Shown here piece by piece: positions 11,600-22,849 of a DNA stretch of 64,000 nt. The notes under the pieces were generated by a model that worked only from the letters and a program-made list of their open reading frames with translations, ran no database searches and was not told where the DNA came from. The DNA comes from Chionoecetes opilio (taxonomy: Eukaryota > Arthropoda > Malacostraca > Decapoda > Majidae): positions 1-64,000 of the forward strand of contig JACEEZ010005922.1 in the NCBI GenBank assembly GCA_016584305.1, in the 5' to 3' direction. The position numbers and the translations under genes were made by a program. Each line of letters begins with the position of its first letter. Position 1 is the first letter of the stretch.

Positions 11600-12119
11600 C
11601 TCCACCTTCCTTGTAATATGCCGGATACAATGAATGGGTAGGGGATTTGGCGGGACTGTTCGTGTAGATGTTGTAGGGTCCTGGAAAAAAGGTTTTTGTG
11701 GGGGGTTTAGGGATTCGTCATCAGGCCTTCTGCAACAATTGACGGAGCGAAGAAGTGTCGGGTCTGTAATGTTTTTCACCAATTTCCAGTGTAGTGGCTT
11801 CTTCATAGGCAGTATGTTGCGCCGTCCTGCTGTAGGCAAAAGTGATGTAAGCACCTATTTGTTTGGTCCTGCCATCACAAAGCAATACTACGGATGCGGT
11901 GCGGCGAACCACACATATGCTTTGAATACCATGTATTGCTCTGTAGGACAAGCCTGGGACACTTGGACAGAGCAAGGGTGTCCAACGTAGAATGCCCCTA
12001 GTGCCGAGGCCCGTCTCTTCAATCCTTTGTCTGCGTCCCTTGGGGCGGGGACGCCAGACCGGGGATCTGAGGAGGCAGGGGCGGCTGCCCGCTTTCGTGC
12101 CAACTTCGGGCCTGGCCAA
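11600..12119 (-). pseudogene. LINE ORF1 N-terminal region, tentative
   Basis: Minus-strand frames at 11721-12119 and 11597-11854 overlap and are shared with copy 2 (about 28100-28400), so they are part of the element. By position they should encode the N-terminal half of ORF1. I recognise no domain in this part. Confidence 0.4.
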
Positions 12120-12895
12120 GGCGCCAGGGTGGCAATGAGAGAGGATTCAGTCCGGAGATGTCGAGGACAGCGACGTCGGAGATGAGAGGCAGGACGTGTA
12201 AATTAATTGATTGACTCATAAACGATATTACTTCACTTCCCCACGCCCCCACCCACCACGGAGCCCAACGAGGGAAGCTGTCTGTTGGGGAAGGACCTCA
12301 CCCACAGCTCCAGGGGTAGCGGGGAAGATACTCGACGGTTGCCTTGTTTGGTGCAGGCCGCGGGAACCCGATTCGGTGCCCACCAGCACCTCCGCTTGGC
12401 CCCAACCAACACATGACACAGCCGTGTGATCCAGCGGGCCTACACACTGAACCTCCCGTCTTAACCCAACCCTCCCCCCTACAAGGAGCGTGTTGTCCCA
12501 CCGAAGGAAACTACAACCCGCCCCGTGGTGGACTCCAACTCCCAGATAGAGGGGCGCGCGGGAAATATACGGGACGCCACTCACGAGCAAGCCGTGGGAG
12601 TGGAGGTAAAGTTTTAGAATGAAGAAGAAGTGTAAGACGGAAGAGAGATGTCTCACCGGCCTAGAATCGCCCTAAGAAAGGAGGGAGAGAGGTGGAGGAT
12701 TAATACAAGGCGCCATCCACCGGAAGGCACCACCATCCCAGTGACGGAGGAGCGCTTGGTCCACGGAGGCCCGACGGCCCCAAACCACAACAATGGCAGG
12801 CAGAGGCCGCCAGAGTAGGTGCGCCGGGGGGGTCGACCACGCTTCAAGCCCCGCCACCGACGACAAGGTTACTCCCCACAAAGCGGGGACCTTTT

Positions 12896-14889
12896 TGGTA
12901 TGTTGAGATTTTAATTTATTTTTGTATTTTTCTTATAATGAAATTTTTTGGGAAATGTAAAGAAAAACCCCACTATTTCAGGGGAAATAAAAAAAATTTT
13001 GAATTTAAATTTTGAATTTAAACTCTCTCTCTCGCCCCCTCCTCTCGCTTCGCTCTCGCTTCTCTCTCTCTTTTCTCTCCCTCCCCTCTCTCTCTCCCCT
13101 TCGCTCTCTCTCTGTCTTCGCTAGATTTATTTAAAGTTTTTTCATACCAATTTCCGGGAAGCAGGTTTTTTTACTCAAAGGAGTCTCCCCCAAAGTTTTT
13201 GCACCGGCGCAATAGACCTGTGTGGGGATTCCAAACGAGAGCTTTTTCGTCCCCCATTTCGCATTGTGGAGAATGAATATCCTAAAAATGGGCACATCTT
13301 TCTTTTTAAAGGCCCTTCTTTTTTTTAAAGCATCTCCCGGGGTTTTTTTAAAGGGTCAATTATTTTTTAAAAATGTCAAATTTGGTTTTCCAAAAGGTTT
13401 TCCCAAATTAAAATTTCCCAAGATATTCCTGGTGTATTTTTTATGAGGGGGGTAACTTTTGATCTTATATATGTTTCTCTGGGGCCGGGTTTTGGTTTTG
13501 ATTTTAAAATTAGACGTATCCTAACGGGGGTTTCCGTGGATCAATGGCAGCATTTGGTGAGGGTTGATCTTTGGCCCGGGTGACGTTTGGGGCCAAAAAC
13601 GAAGCGGGGCCTGATTAGTAATAGTTTTTGTTTTTTTTAAAATTATTCCAAATTTTACACCCTTTGACTCTGGTTTTGAAAAAATAATGTGTTTTTTTTT
13701 CGCCTTGAATTTTGTTTGGGGAATGCTTTTTTTTTTCCTCTTTTTTTTTTTCGATTTCATTTGGGGTTTTTGTTATTGGTCGTCTTTTATGCGCTGTGGT
13801 TAAAGATGTTTTTTTTTTGGTTTTTTTTAAACGCCTTCATTTCCTTTTGCCCTTGTTGATTTTGACTTATCATCTCACTGTTTTTTTTACTAGGTTCATT
13901 GGTGAAACAATTTTTTAGGGGGAGATCGTGAGATAAATCAAATCTGGCCTTATTTTGGGGAAAGTCAAACAAAACTCCTTCATTTCAAAAAAAAGGCTCT
14001 TTAAAAACCCCTTGAAAGCCAAGGGCCAGTAAACAGGGGAAAAAATAACTCCCCCTCTCTGCTAGGGAAATATTTTTTTCCTTTTTTAAACAGGGTGGGG
14101 GTTTTCCTTTCTTGCATATTTTTCTTATCGGGGTCTTTAAAATTTACCGAAATATTTTCCCCAATGTGCACCACGTTAGGTTTTTATTCCAAAAAAAGTT
14201 AAAAAAAAAACCCTTCCCAAAACCCAATAAAGGTTTTTTTTTTTTTTTAATTTATTAATATGGTTTTTTTCCCGTGTCTCGGGTGAGATTTTTGGTTTAG
14301 TAAAAAAATAAGGTCCTTATGAATGAAGGCAAGGGGAAACCCCTTGCATTGGTTGTTGACTTTAAATAAAATGTCACTGGTTTCAAACCCAAACCGTTCT
14401 GAGACCCCTCAAAAACCCAAACCAAAAAAAACATATTTTTTTTTTTTCCCTTTTCACAATTCTTGATTTTTTTTAAAGAAAATTTGGGGAAAAAAAATAT
14501 CTGGCAGTTGAACCCTTTCCCATTTTTTTTTGGGTAAAAAAACCCTTGAATCTCCTAAAACCCAAATACTTTTTTTAAGGTGTAGTGAAAAGCAATTGGA
14601 TATTGTCGAGGGATCCACAGGTCAATTTTGAATTTTCCCTCGGTTTTTGAATGGGAAACCTGAAAAATTTTTTGGAAGCTCTTCGCCCCTTTTGGGTCAA
14701 TGGGAAACGTAATCACCAAGGCTCAGTTCTCGAATCCCTTGTGTTTCGATGTTGTCCCTTGCTTTTATAGGGGCATTTTTTTATTGTTTTTTATAAATTG
14801 TTCAGGTTTTTTCATGGGGAGTCACCTCCGCGGATTTTTTTCCCAATCAAAATGTGTAGCGGAAAATTTGTAAAAAATTTGTTAACCCC
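12896..14889. other. Low-quality sequence; (CT)n tract at 13021-13121
   Basis: Composition changes abruptly here to long runs of single bases (TTTTTT, AAAAAA, GGGG, CCCC) with few mixed triplets, as in an unpolished consensus. A CT-rich microsatellite occupies 13021-13121. No gene can be supported. Open frames are Phe/Lys-rich products of T and A runs. Confidence 0.6.
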
Positions 14890-17185
14890 AGCCAAAAGGG
14901 GGTAAAAGGGGCTAAAACGGGGGGGGTGCTGCCCCCTGTTTAGCGGCCCCCCCAAACCCGCTAGGGTTTCTACCCCAAAGGGTTTCGCTGCCCGGGGCAG
15001 GGACAACTAACCCCCAGCACCTTACCTGTAGGGTGCCGGGTTTGGGGCATATTTTCCATTACGTACTTAGTTTAAACGGGGCAGTGCCCGGGGGCGTGGG
15101 AAAGATACGGGGGACCCTTTACCCCCCCAGGCTGGGAAAAACCCCCGGCTTTTACCGGGGGGGAAAAACCCCTCCCTGTCCCCCCCCGGGCCCCTGGCTT
15201 GTCCCGTTCCCCCGGGGGCATCCTTAATCCCCCCGCCCTCCCCTTGAAACTTTTGTAAAAATTTAAATACATCACCATCTGCTTGCTTTTAGCCCTCCTT
15301 GGGTTTAAACCTGTGGTACTAAAGGGGGGGCCCCCTGAGCCCCTCCCTGCGGGGGTGTCTCCCCCATGCCCCAGGGTTCCGGGGGGGGGGAACCCCAAAA
15401 GGGGAACCCCAAGGCGGGTTTGTCAAAGCGGGGACTTTCGAAGCCCCGTAAAAATGCACCTCGCCCCTAGCCCCGCCGCGTTCTCGCGCAATCCCCCGGT
15501 GGCCCCCGGGAAGGGTCCTAAGAGATGCCACGGGGGGGGTTTTTTGTGTTGCGGGGGCCCGCCCGTGCCCACCGTAGGTTGCCCCCCCCCCCGTGGGGCC
15601 CCAAAATAGGGGGGTGATTCCGTCCCCCTCCCCGGGGCCCCGGGGTGGACCCCGGGGGGGCCCCCGGGCGAGAAGCCCCAGGGGCGGGTTTTTTGTTGGG
15701 GGGGCCCGCCCGTGACACCGTAGATTTTTGAAACCTCCCCCCCCCGGGGGAAATTTCTGGGCGATCCTCCGTCGCCCCGCCGCAAAAACCCCGGGAAATC
15801 CCCGGGGGGGGGGGGGCGGGGCGGAACCACAGGGGAAAACAAAAAACCCAACAGGTTTCTCTTGCAGGCCCCCGTCGGGGACAAAAGTCCGTGGAGTTGG
15901 CACCTCCCCCGGGGGGGAAAAAGGGGAGCGGTGGACGTTGGGGCCCCGGATAAGGGCGGGGCCCTTTTGGGTTTGGCGCGGCCCCGGGAAGGTGGGCCCT
16001 CAGTCCCCTACCCGAGCGCGTGCCCCCGCCCAAAGGGAAAAACCTTGAAGGAATACACTTTAAACACGTATACTCGTTTCGCTGCATTTTAAGCCACGGT
16101 CTCATCCGACCCACGTGGGCCCGTAAGCCACACGTAGGGCATACTTTTTTCATATGGGGCCCAAATTTTTTTCTACGTGGGAAATTTCCCTTTGGGAAAG
16201 TGGTCAAAATCCCCGCGTCCGGCCCACGTAAAAAAAATGCTTTTTTTTCGAGGTCTTCCCGGGGGGCAGTGCCGGGGGGTATATTGTGGGGGGCTAGGGT
16301 TGGGTGGCGCGAAAGGTCCCACGCGGGCAAGACGGGGGGGACATGGTGTACCCTTTCCCCATTTGCGGCGTAGAAACCGGGGGGTGCTACGGGGGTGGGC
16401 CCCAGGTTTCCAAACGGGGGTTTCCCCCCCATTTATGTTTTTTGTCCCCCTGTATTTCCTAAAAACGCTGCCCCGGAGAAAGGACCACCGTAAAACCGCC
16501 CCTGGGGGAATTCCCACCCTCTTCTCCAGGGGATAAAACAAAAAGACTTGATGCAAAAAGCCCCTTTTTCCCTCTAGTTTATATACCCTGAAAAAAAAAC
16601 GAAAAAAAAAAATTCGCAAGTTCTTACCCACGTACCCCCCCCCCCCCGTGCCCCCCTTTCCCCACCCGCACCAGCCACGCGGAAAACCCGCGACAAATCA
16701 TCCCCCAGACCAAAAATTTTTTTCCCATGTCCAATTTTTCTCCCACATGGGAAAAAATAAGGCTCCCCGGGGGTAGGTAGCTTAAAATTACTTGCGTAGT
16801 GCGCGGGGGGCCACCTGGGGAGGGCCACGTACAACCCCCAAAATCTCTAGTGGACCCCTCGCTAACCCCCTTACGCGGGTGGGGATGAGACCATGGCCTT
16901 GGGACAATACCTGGGCTCGTAGCACGTAAGAGATCACCACCACCCGCACCGGGGACTTCCCCAAAAACTCAAAGGCTAGAAAGATTTCTTTTTCTTTTCC
17001 TCTTTTTAGGGGGGCGAGGCGTTTTTGATGGGGGGGACGGGCCCAAAGGGTTTATACCCAGTGTGACATTTAAATCAGTGAGGTTTGATTTTTAAATGGT
17101 TTTGGGTCGCACTCTTCTTTTTCCTTTCCCCTTTCCCTTCTTCCTTTTTCGCTCCCTCCTCCTATCCTCCTCACTCTAGTGCAGG
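14890..17185 (+). repeat. GC-rich element, copy 1 (first part, noisy)
   Basis: Collinear with 22850-24320: shared GGGGGGTGCTGC-type start, AAACGGGGCAGTGCCCG (15075 versus 23016), the tandem core (about 15330-15860 versus 23340-23870), CCCGAGCGCGT (16011 versus 24001), and a CT-rich tail ending CCTCACTCTAG. It differs by an 800-bp insert at 16091-16897 and by heavy homopolymer noise. The family is unknown, and no transposase or RT frame is visible. Its remaining ~230 bp appear to be at 20766-20997. Confidence 0.7.
16091..16897. mobile_element. MITE-like insert with short inverted ends
   Basis: Absent from the second copy of the host element, so its borders come from comparing the two. The left end reads AGCCACGGTCTCATCCGACCC and the right end, reversed, reads AGGCCATGGTCTCATCCCCACCC. 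This is an imperfect ~22-bp terminal inverted repeat. The host sequence resumes with TTGGGACAATAC where copy 2 has TTAGATAATAC, and the left flank ends TTTTA, so a TTA target duplication is possible. TTA would suggest a PIF/Harbinger-type non-autonomous element. Noise prevents an exact call. Confidence 0.55.
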
Positions 17186-20100
17186 TTTTAAAACCTTTTC
17201 AAGCTTTGGGGGAACCCCCTTAATCCACTTATATTTTCCCAGGGGACCCCTTGGTACGGATTTAGATATGATCTAGTCATTTTTTCTTTTTGTTTTAAAA
17301 AAGAAGGGTTTTTAAAAAAAGGGTTTTTTCTTTTAAAAGGGAATTTGTTTTTTATTATTATAAATTTTTTTCATCTTTTAAAAACTGATAAAAAAAATAA
17401 TAAAAAAAAAATCTGTGTATTTTTGAAAGGAAAAAAAAAGTAAATTTCCCAATTTCAAAGGGAAAACAGAAAAAAATTAGGCTTTCAAAAGGGGAACTTT
17501 TTGGGGTTAGCGACCTGAAAAATTAATTTTACAAATATAAAAAAATTCCCACAAAATTTTTTTTTTGGTTTCCAATTAACTTTTTTCTTTAATTTTCAAA
17601 GGATGTTTATTTTTCCAATTAATGGGATATTTGGCTCCCCGGACCCCGGAAAAATGGGTTATCAATCCCTTGGGGGGGTATTTTTAAATAAACGGAAAAG
17701 AATCTCACCCTTCGATCCAAATCTTGCCCTTAAAAGGGGTTTTTTTCAGTGTTGCAGGGCGGAAAAGCCATGGGGGGGAAAAGGCCCACAACACTTTCAA
17801 AACCTCCCCAAGGGGGAAAACCCGGGGAACCCCCCAGGGAAAACTTTGAGCCCAAAAAGGTTTCAAAGTTGGCAAGAAATGCACGGGAATCAAATTTTTT
17901 CATGGTACCATCAGAGATGGGGGAAAAATAGAAAACCGGGCGGGTTTAAATGATCCTCTAATTTTTTTTGGGGCCCTGTGGGGGGTTCGGGGAGCTTAAA
18001 TCTCAAAAATTCCCCAAGAAGGGGTTTTCTATTCCTGGGAAATTTAACCCCCCCTTTTTTTTTGCTCCACAGTTAGCTCAGGGAAATGCTTTAAAATTTC
18101 CCAACAATTTTGAAAGGTGCAATTTTTTACCTGTGCTTTGATTAATTGAAACAATCCCCTCTGCCCTTAAAATGAATGCATGCATTTTTCCCAAGCATAT
18201 AGGTTTCCTGACGAAGTACGAAAAACGCCACAACTTGAGTTTTTTTTTTTAAAGCCTAAACTTTTTGGTACTGAGAAATGTTGTTTGTGTTTGCACCTTT
18301 TCATTTTCTTTGTTCAGCTATTTACTTCGCGAATATTTTCTGCCCGGTTTGCCCCAGCTGAAGAAGCCATTTATCATCATTAAAAAAAATCTGCCCAAAC
18401 TCGGGTTTTTTCTTTAGAAGAATTTACACAGCTTTCCCCGCTTAGGCTGAATAAAACGTGTGGCATCCCCCCGCGGGGGGTTTAAACCCTCCCTTTTTTA
18501 CCTCTGGTTTTTCATAATTAGAGATTTTTTTTTTTTTTAAATTAAAAAATTAAATTTAATTTAATTTTTTTATTATTATTATTAGATTATTATTATTATT
18601 TTTTTTTTTTTTTTTTAAAAATTTGTCCTATTGGGCCCCGGAGGCAGTGGTTTACCCAAAGGGCCCCGGATTTGGGAAAGGGTCTGGGGGTTCACTTGAG
18701 GGGTTTTGAGGGTGGTCCTCGCCCGTGGTTGGGGGCGGGAGATTTTTTATAGTGGGCGCCCGTGATTAGAGGCTCATGCCCCCCCCCTGTGTCCTCCGAT
18801 TTCCTTGCAAACGAAGGTAGAGTTGATGTGATGGGCAGGGCCCTGTGGGTGTTTTTTAGGTCACCGACGGTGAAAAAAGGTTTTTGGGTTTTTTCGGGGG
18901 TCGAACTCGGGTCACCGGAAAAGCCCAAAATCGGAGACGCTTTAACCCCCTCCCCTACGCCTTTCCCCCTACCTAGTCTGCCCACTTTCCCCATAGAGTG
19001 CAGAAAACGTCCCCGGGAATTTTGGGGGCCCCTTTCTCTAAAGATGTTTCAATTTTTAAAGCAGTGTTCATAAATGCGTGAAGCCCAGGGTCCCCAAAAC
19101 TTTTGCAGCGAGCATTTCTCTGTGCAAAAAACGTGGGGTTTTCAATGGCACGGGGAAACAAAATTCTAATAAAATTTTGGTCACGAATCCTTATTTCCGG
19201 CCCGTCTGGCTTTCGGCGCCATCAGTATAAAATTTCCCATGCAATTAGTCCAAATGAAATTTAAATTTTCCCCTTCCCTAAAGTCATCCAGGGGTTTGGG
19301 AAAAACGTCCATTCCTGTAGTTGTTGTTTTTCATCTCTTTGCAAACTAAAAATTCCCCTCGTAATTTATTTCCCACAAAAGGGGCACAAACGCCCGTTTA
19401 AAGTGACATTTGGACCATCTGTTGATTTTATCCCGCTGGATGGGAAAGTCATTGTTACGGGAGTGGGAGTGCATTGTTCCAGTATGTCTTCAAGGGCATT
19501 TATGAGATGCGGCGTTTACAGGTCCCTTTTAAAATTTTGGGTTTTTTTGTTAATGCCCTAGCTTTTTTCCCCCCTTCTTTTTCCCGCAATTTTAAATTTC
19601 AAAAAGGGATGATTTAAAATTTTTTTCAAATTTGGTTTTGGCATTTTCTGTGGGAAAAATTTTTTGAGCCCCCAAAATATGAGTTTTTGGGGGTGGATGC
19701 ATTTTCTGTCATAAATCCCTAGTGGTAGTGGGCCCTTTAACCCCACTTGTGCTTGCGCATTTTTTGGGTTTATTTTTCCTTGTACTGACAATGCTTTGCC
19801 AAAAGGCCTAATTAACTTGGAGGGCTTTATACTCTCATTGGACAGTCCTCTGCAGCAAAGGACGGTTTCTGTGGTGTTCAAAACCCCCTTCCCCTTGTTT
19901 TTTTTTTTTCTTTTCTACAAAGCCCCTAGTTAAGGTAAAAAATCACCAAAATTTCCAAATTTTTTAGGGCCCTAACCCTGAAAAGAACAATCTTCCCCTT
20001 TCCCCTCCCAAAGGATGTGACCTTTTGACTCATAATCTGAAAATTTTTTGCTCATCACTTCCCCTTTGTTTTGGGAGTTTTTTTGTTTTTGGGGTTTGGG

Positions 20101-20765
20101 GCGGTCTTTAAAAAACATATTTTTTCCATTTTCTTCCCCAAAAAAACAGGGGAATGAAAGAAAATTCTATGAAAGCTATGATGTAGTTATCATCTGGAAA
20201 AAAAAAGAAAGAAAAAAATTTAGGGTTTAAGAAGACCTACATATTTGTTGGCCCCAAATGTCCCGTAAATTTTAGTTGGGGGCAAATGAAAAAAAACAAA
20301 CAAAAAATTAAAACAACATTATGCGAAAAATTAAATCCAAAAAGGGCAGCCAGCCACGCCCCCGTGTTCAGTCCGCAGCAGTCGTCAGAAGGGAAAAAAC
20401 AGGGTCTCGGGGTGGGTCTCTGGGCAACGCGCTGTGTAGTATTGCATCATGTTATGCCCCCGGAAGCAACGGGTTTCCCAAAAAATTAACTTCCTCACTT
20501 TTTTTAAACATTTAGTGATAGGAACATAATATTATATTATACAAACAAGGGGCCCCATTCTGAGAGACGCAAATAGCCGGGGAAAAAATAAAATAAAAAA
20601 GGACATCTCGGGGTTAAGACAAATTTGTGTAAAACATGAATACAAAAAAAATTTAGCCATAACAGGGGTTAAAATGGAATATGTTTAATTTCCCCCATCC
20701 GGCGGGACCCCTTTTAGGGTTTTTGCGGCCAAAACCCCAGGGGTTCGCCGACCCTGGTTGAGGGA
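17186..20765. other. 3.6-kb noisy insert splitting GC-rich copy 1
   Basis: In copy 2 the sequence ...CTCACTCTAGGGGACGCTCATACACACCCACTCC is continuous. In copy 1 the part up to CTCTAG is at 17180, and the continuation (AAACCCACTCCTAACGTC) is at 20790. Everything between looks inserted. The right portion contains GGGTTCGCCGACCCTG near 20740, similar to hAT-type ends, but I cannot pair it with a matching left end. Apart from a SINE at 18581-18965, the interior holds no recognisable gene, only runs of single bases. Confidence 0.45.
18581..18965 (-). mobile_element. tRNA-derived SINE, noisy copy
   Basis: Same family and orientation as the clean copy at 58046-58409: shared CCCGTGGTTGGGGGCGG, TTTTTTATAGTG, ATTAGAGGCTCATGCC, TGTGTCCTCCGAT and GGTCGAACTCGGGTC segments. 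The last is the reverse complement of a Pol III B box. The 3' poly(A)/(TAA) tail is at 18581-18616 (as T runs on the plus strand). The A-box region near 18945 is degraded. Confidence 0.75.
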
Positions 20766-20997
20766 AAAATTTCTTAAAGGGGGATCTACAAAACCCACTC
20801 CTAACGTCAAACTATTCTGCAGAGGGGCCCTTTTCTCTCTCCTTGATGGTTTGGGTACGGAAAACGTTTTTTGTCAGCAAAACATTGTTTGCCTCGTTCT
20901 CTTTCCCCTAAACCCTTATCAGAGATTTCCCCCTCTCTTCCCCCCTTTTTTTCTTCTTCTAAACCCCTTATTTACCTTTGCTTTCCCCCGGACCCCC
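20766..20997 (+). repeat. GC-rich element, copy 1 (end part)
   Basis: Matches 24345-24543: CCCACTCCTAACGTC, CTCTCCTTGATGGTTTG, GTCAGCAAAACATTG, and CTTTGCTTTCCCCCGGACCC at the end. Similarity stops at CCCCCGGACCC in both copies, which marks the right border of the element. Confidence 0.65.
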
Positions 20998-22849
20998 AAA
21001 ATTACCCCCCTTTCCCACGAAGACCGGGCCCCCCTTGGTCGTGTTTGGGCCCTTTGGCGGCAAAGCCCGCGTTAAAAGGGGTTGGGTCAAGGGGTCTGAA
21101 GGTGCGGAGGACACGGGGGGAAAGGGACCCACCGGGGAAAAAATTTTGGAAAGGGCCCAAAGGGTGAAAGGGGCCCCCCATTTTCGGTTGAAGCGTGGGG
21201 GGGCCCCAGGTTCGTTTTTTCCAGGGGGCAGGAGGGGCGCCACCAACATGCGAAACCCCCCGGGGTGTCGTTAGGGGGGTTTTGGCCAGAAAGGTTTGGT
21301 GAAGCCCGAAGGGCGTGAGGCAGGGCGGGGATTGTTGCCCCGGCTGTGAAGCTTTGAAGGCTTTTATACGGTCTTTTTATCGGGTTTCCGGGTATACTAA
21401 ATTGAGGCGGCCTTTATGGGTCCCTTGGGCGTGGGAAATGTGGGGGGAGAACTCCCTCTACTATCCGATCCTAAATATATAAAATTTTAATATATAATAT
21501 ATATTAATTTTATATATATATTTTTATATATATATTAAAATAATATAATTTTATATATATAATTAAAATATATTAGATATAATATATATATTTTTATAAT
21601 ATATTAAAATCATATTTTAAAAACATTCGTGGGAACCCCGTGGATAGAGGGAAATTGCCTAATCCCATTTTTGCGATCTTTAAAAACCACAAAAAAAACC
21701 CTTTTTTATAAAACATAACACAAAAAACATACAGGCACAACAAATGGGGAAAAACATGACCCGGGCAAAGGGCGAAAGGGAGGGTCCCCGGGCAATGTTT
21801 TGATGTCCTGTGCTGGTTGCGACGCCGTTTTTTCCCCGTCGGGTCCCACAGGGGCCCCGAACTTTTCCCGGAGTCGGGCGGGAAACCCCCCGGGACTGTA
21901 GGTGTAGGTTGTCCTGCATTCCTGTCCTCTTCTCGGCCCAAAAGAACCGTGGAGGGGTTTCCCCGGTGGGCGCCACTTTCCCGACCCCCGAAAGAGGGAG
22001 TATGTGGGGGAAACGGGGGATTCATCAACCCCACGGCCTAAACCCCACCTACCTCCCCCCACCTAGCGCGGGGGGGGACTTTAACCAATCTCGGGTAATT
22101 GCCCGGGCCCTTTCAAAAAACCTCCCTGTTTCCGGGGGGCTGGGCTTGATAGATCGGTGTGCTGCATATCCCCCCCCGCCGGAAACGTTTTAACCCTGCG
22201 CGGGTCTACAGGGCCGGGTCTAGCCCCCAGTCAGGGAAACATCCCCCCCGGGGAAAAGATACGGTTGGGGAAAGGGAGATCGATCGTGGGCCCGGTACTA
22301 ATTTTAACCCCCGGCCCCCCGGCCACTTTCTGATACGGGGACTCGCCACCTTGGGGGCAGAGTTAATTATTTCCCCCCCTCATTTGGGGCCGAGATCAAG
22401 GGGCCCGGTACTTTTCCTCCCCGGCCCCCAGGCACGCCAGGGGCCGAGTTAAAACCTTTTCCCCCCCTTTATACGGAAACCCACCCGTTATCCTCCCCAA
22501 AAGGTTAGTCCCCTTTTTAAAGGGCAGGCAACCCCAAAAAAGGAACTTCCCCCTTTTGCACTAAGCGTTACCTACCAAAAACCACCGGGGCAAAAGGGGC
22601 CCCCCCCGAGCCGCTGCAAACAGTCGCCGTGTTACCACTTTGGGCCCCCTGTTCGTTTTTTGTCACTCCACCCCCTTAAAACCCCCTATACGGGGGGGGA
22701 CCAATACTTTTCCTTCCTCCTGACAACCCCCCCACTTAAACGCGTGTGTCAAATCGCTAAACTCTCTCTATTACAGCTAAGCCCCGCCAGCCCCAAAACA
22801 GGATCCTACTCACTGCGCCATTTTGTTAAGGGCCCCCACGAAGGGGGGT
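20998..22849. other. Noisy GC-rich sequence with an AT island
   Basis: No gene supported. A TA/TTTA-rich island occupies about 21475-21612. The remainder is G/C runs with many spurious open frames. Confidence 0.4.

Larger units (their letters stand above)
6165..12895 (-). mobile_element. LINE retrotransposon copy 1 (I-group-like), near full length, decayed
   Basis: A non-LTR retrotransposon read on the minus strand, 5' end near 12895 and 3' end near 6165. In order it shows a 5' region, a gag-like ORF1 with zinc-knuckle remnants (about 11200-10880), an endonuclease (about 9960-9350), reverse transcriptase (about 8700-7800), RNase H (about 7020-6730) and a Cys/His tail (about 6560-6290). This domain order, with RNase H after RT, is typical of the I group (I/Nimb-like). 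The ends are defined by comparison with the plus-strand copy at 27240-34075: similarity stops at a GGTCCCCGCTTTGTGGGG-like 5' edge and just beyond a GGCGCC-TTAAAAAT-like 3' edge. Frameshifts and stops occur every 60-130 codons, so it is dead. Confidence 0.85.

Noticed and set aside
15319..16631. Long Gly/Pro-rich frames, up to 304 codons, on the minus strand
   Set aside because: They lie in noisy GC-rich repeat sequence where stops are depleted by composition. The clean copy does not keep the frames.
21300..22440. rRNA gene
   Set aside because: GC-rich, but none of the conserved rRNA segments I looked for are present.
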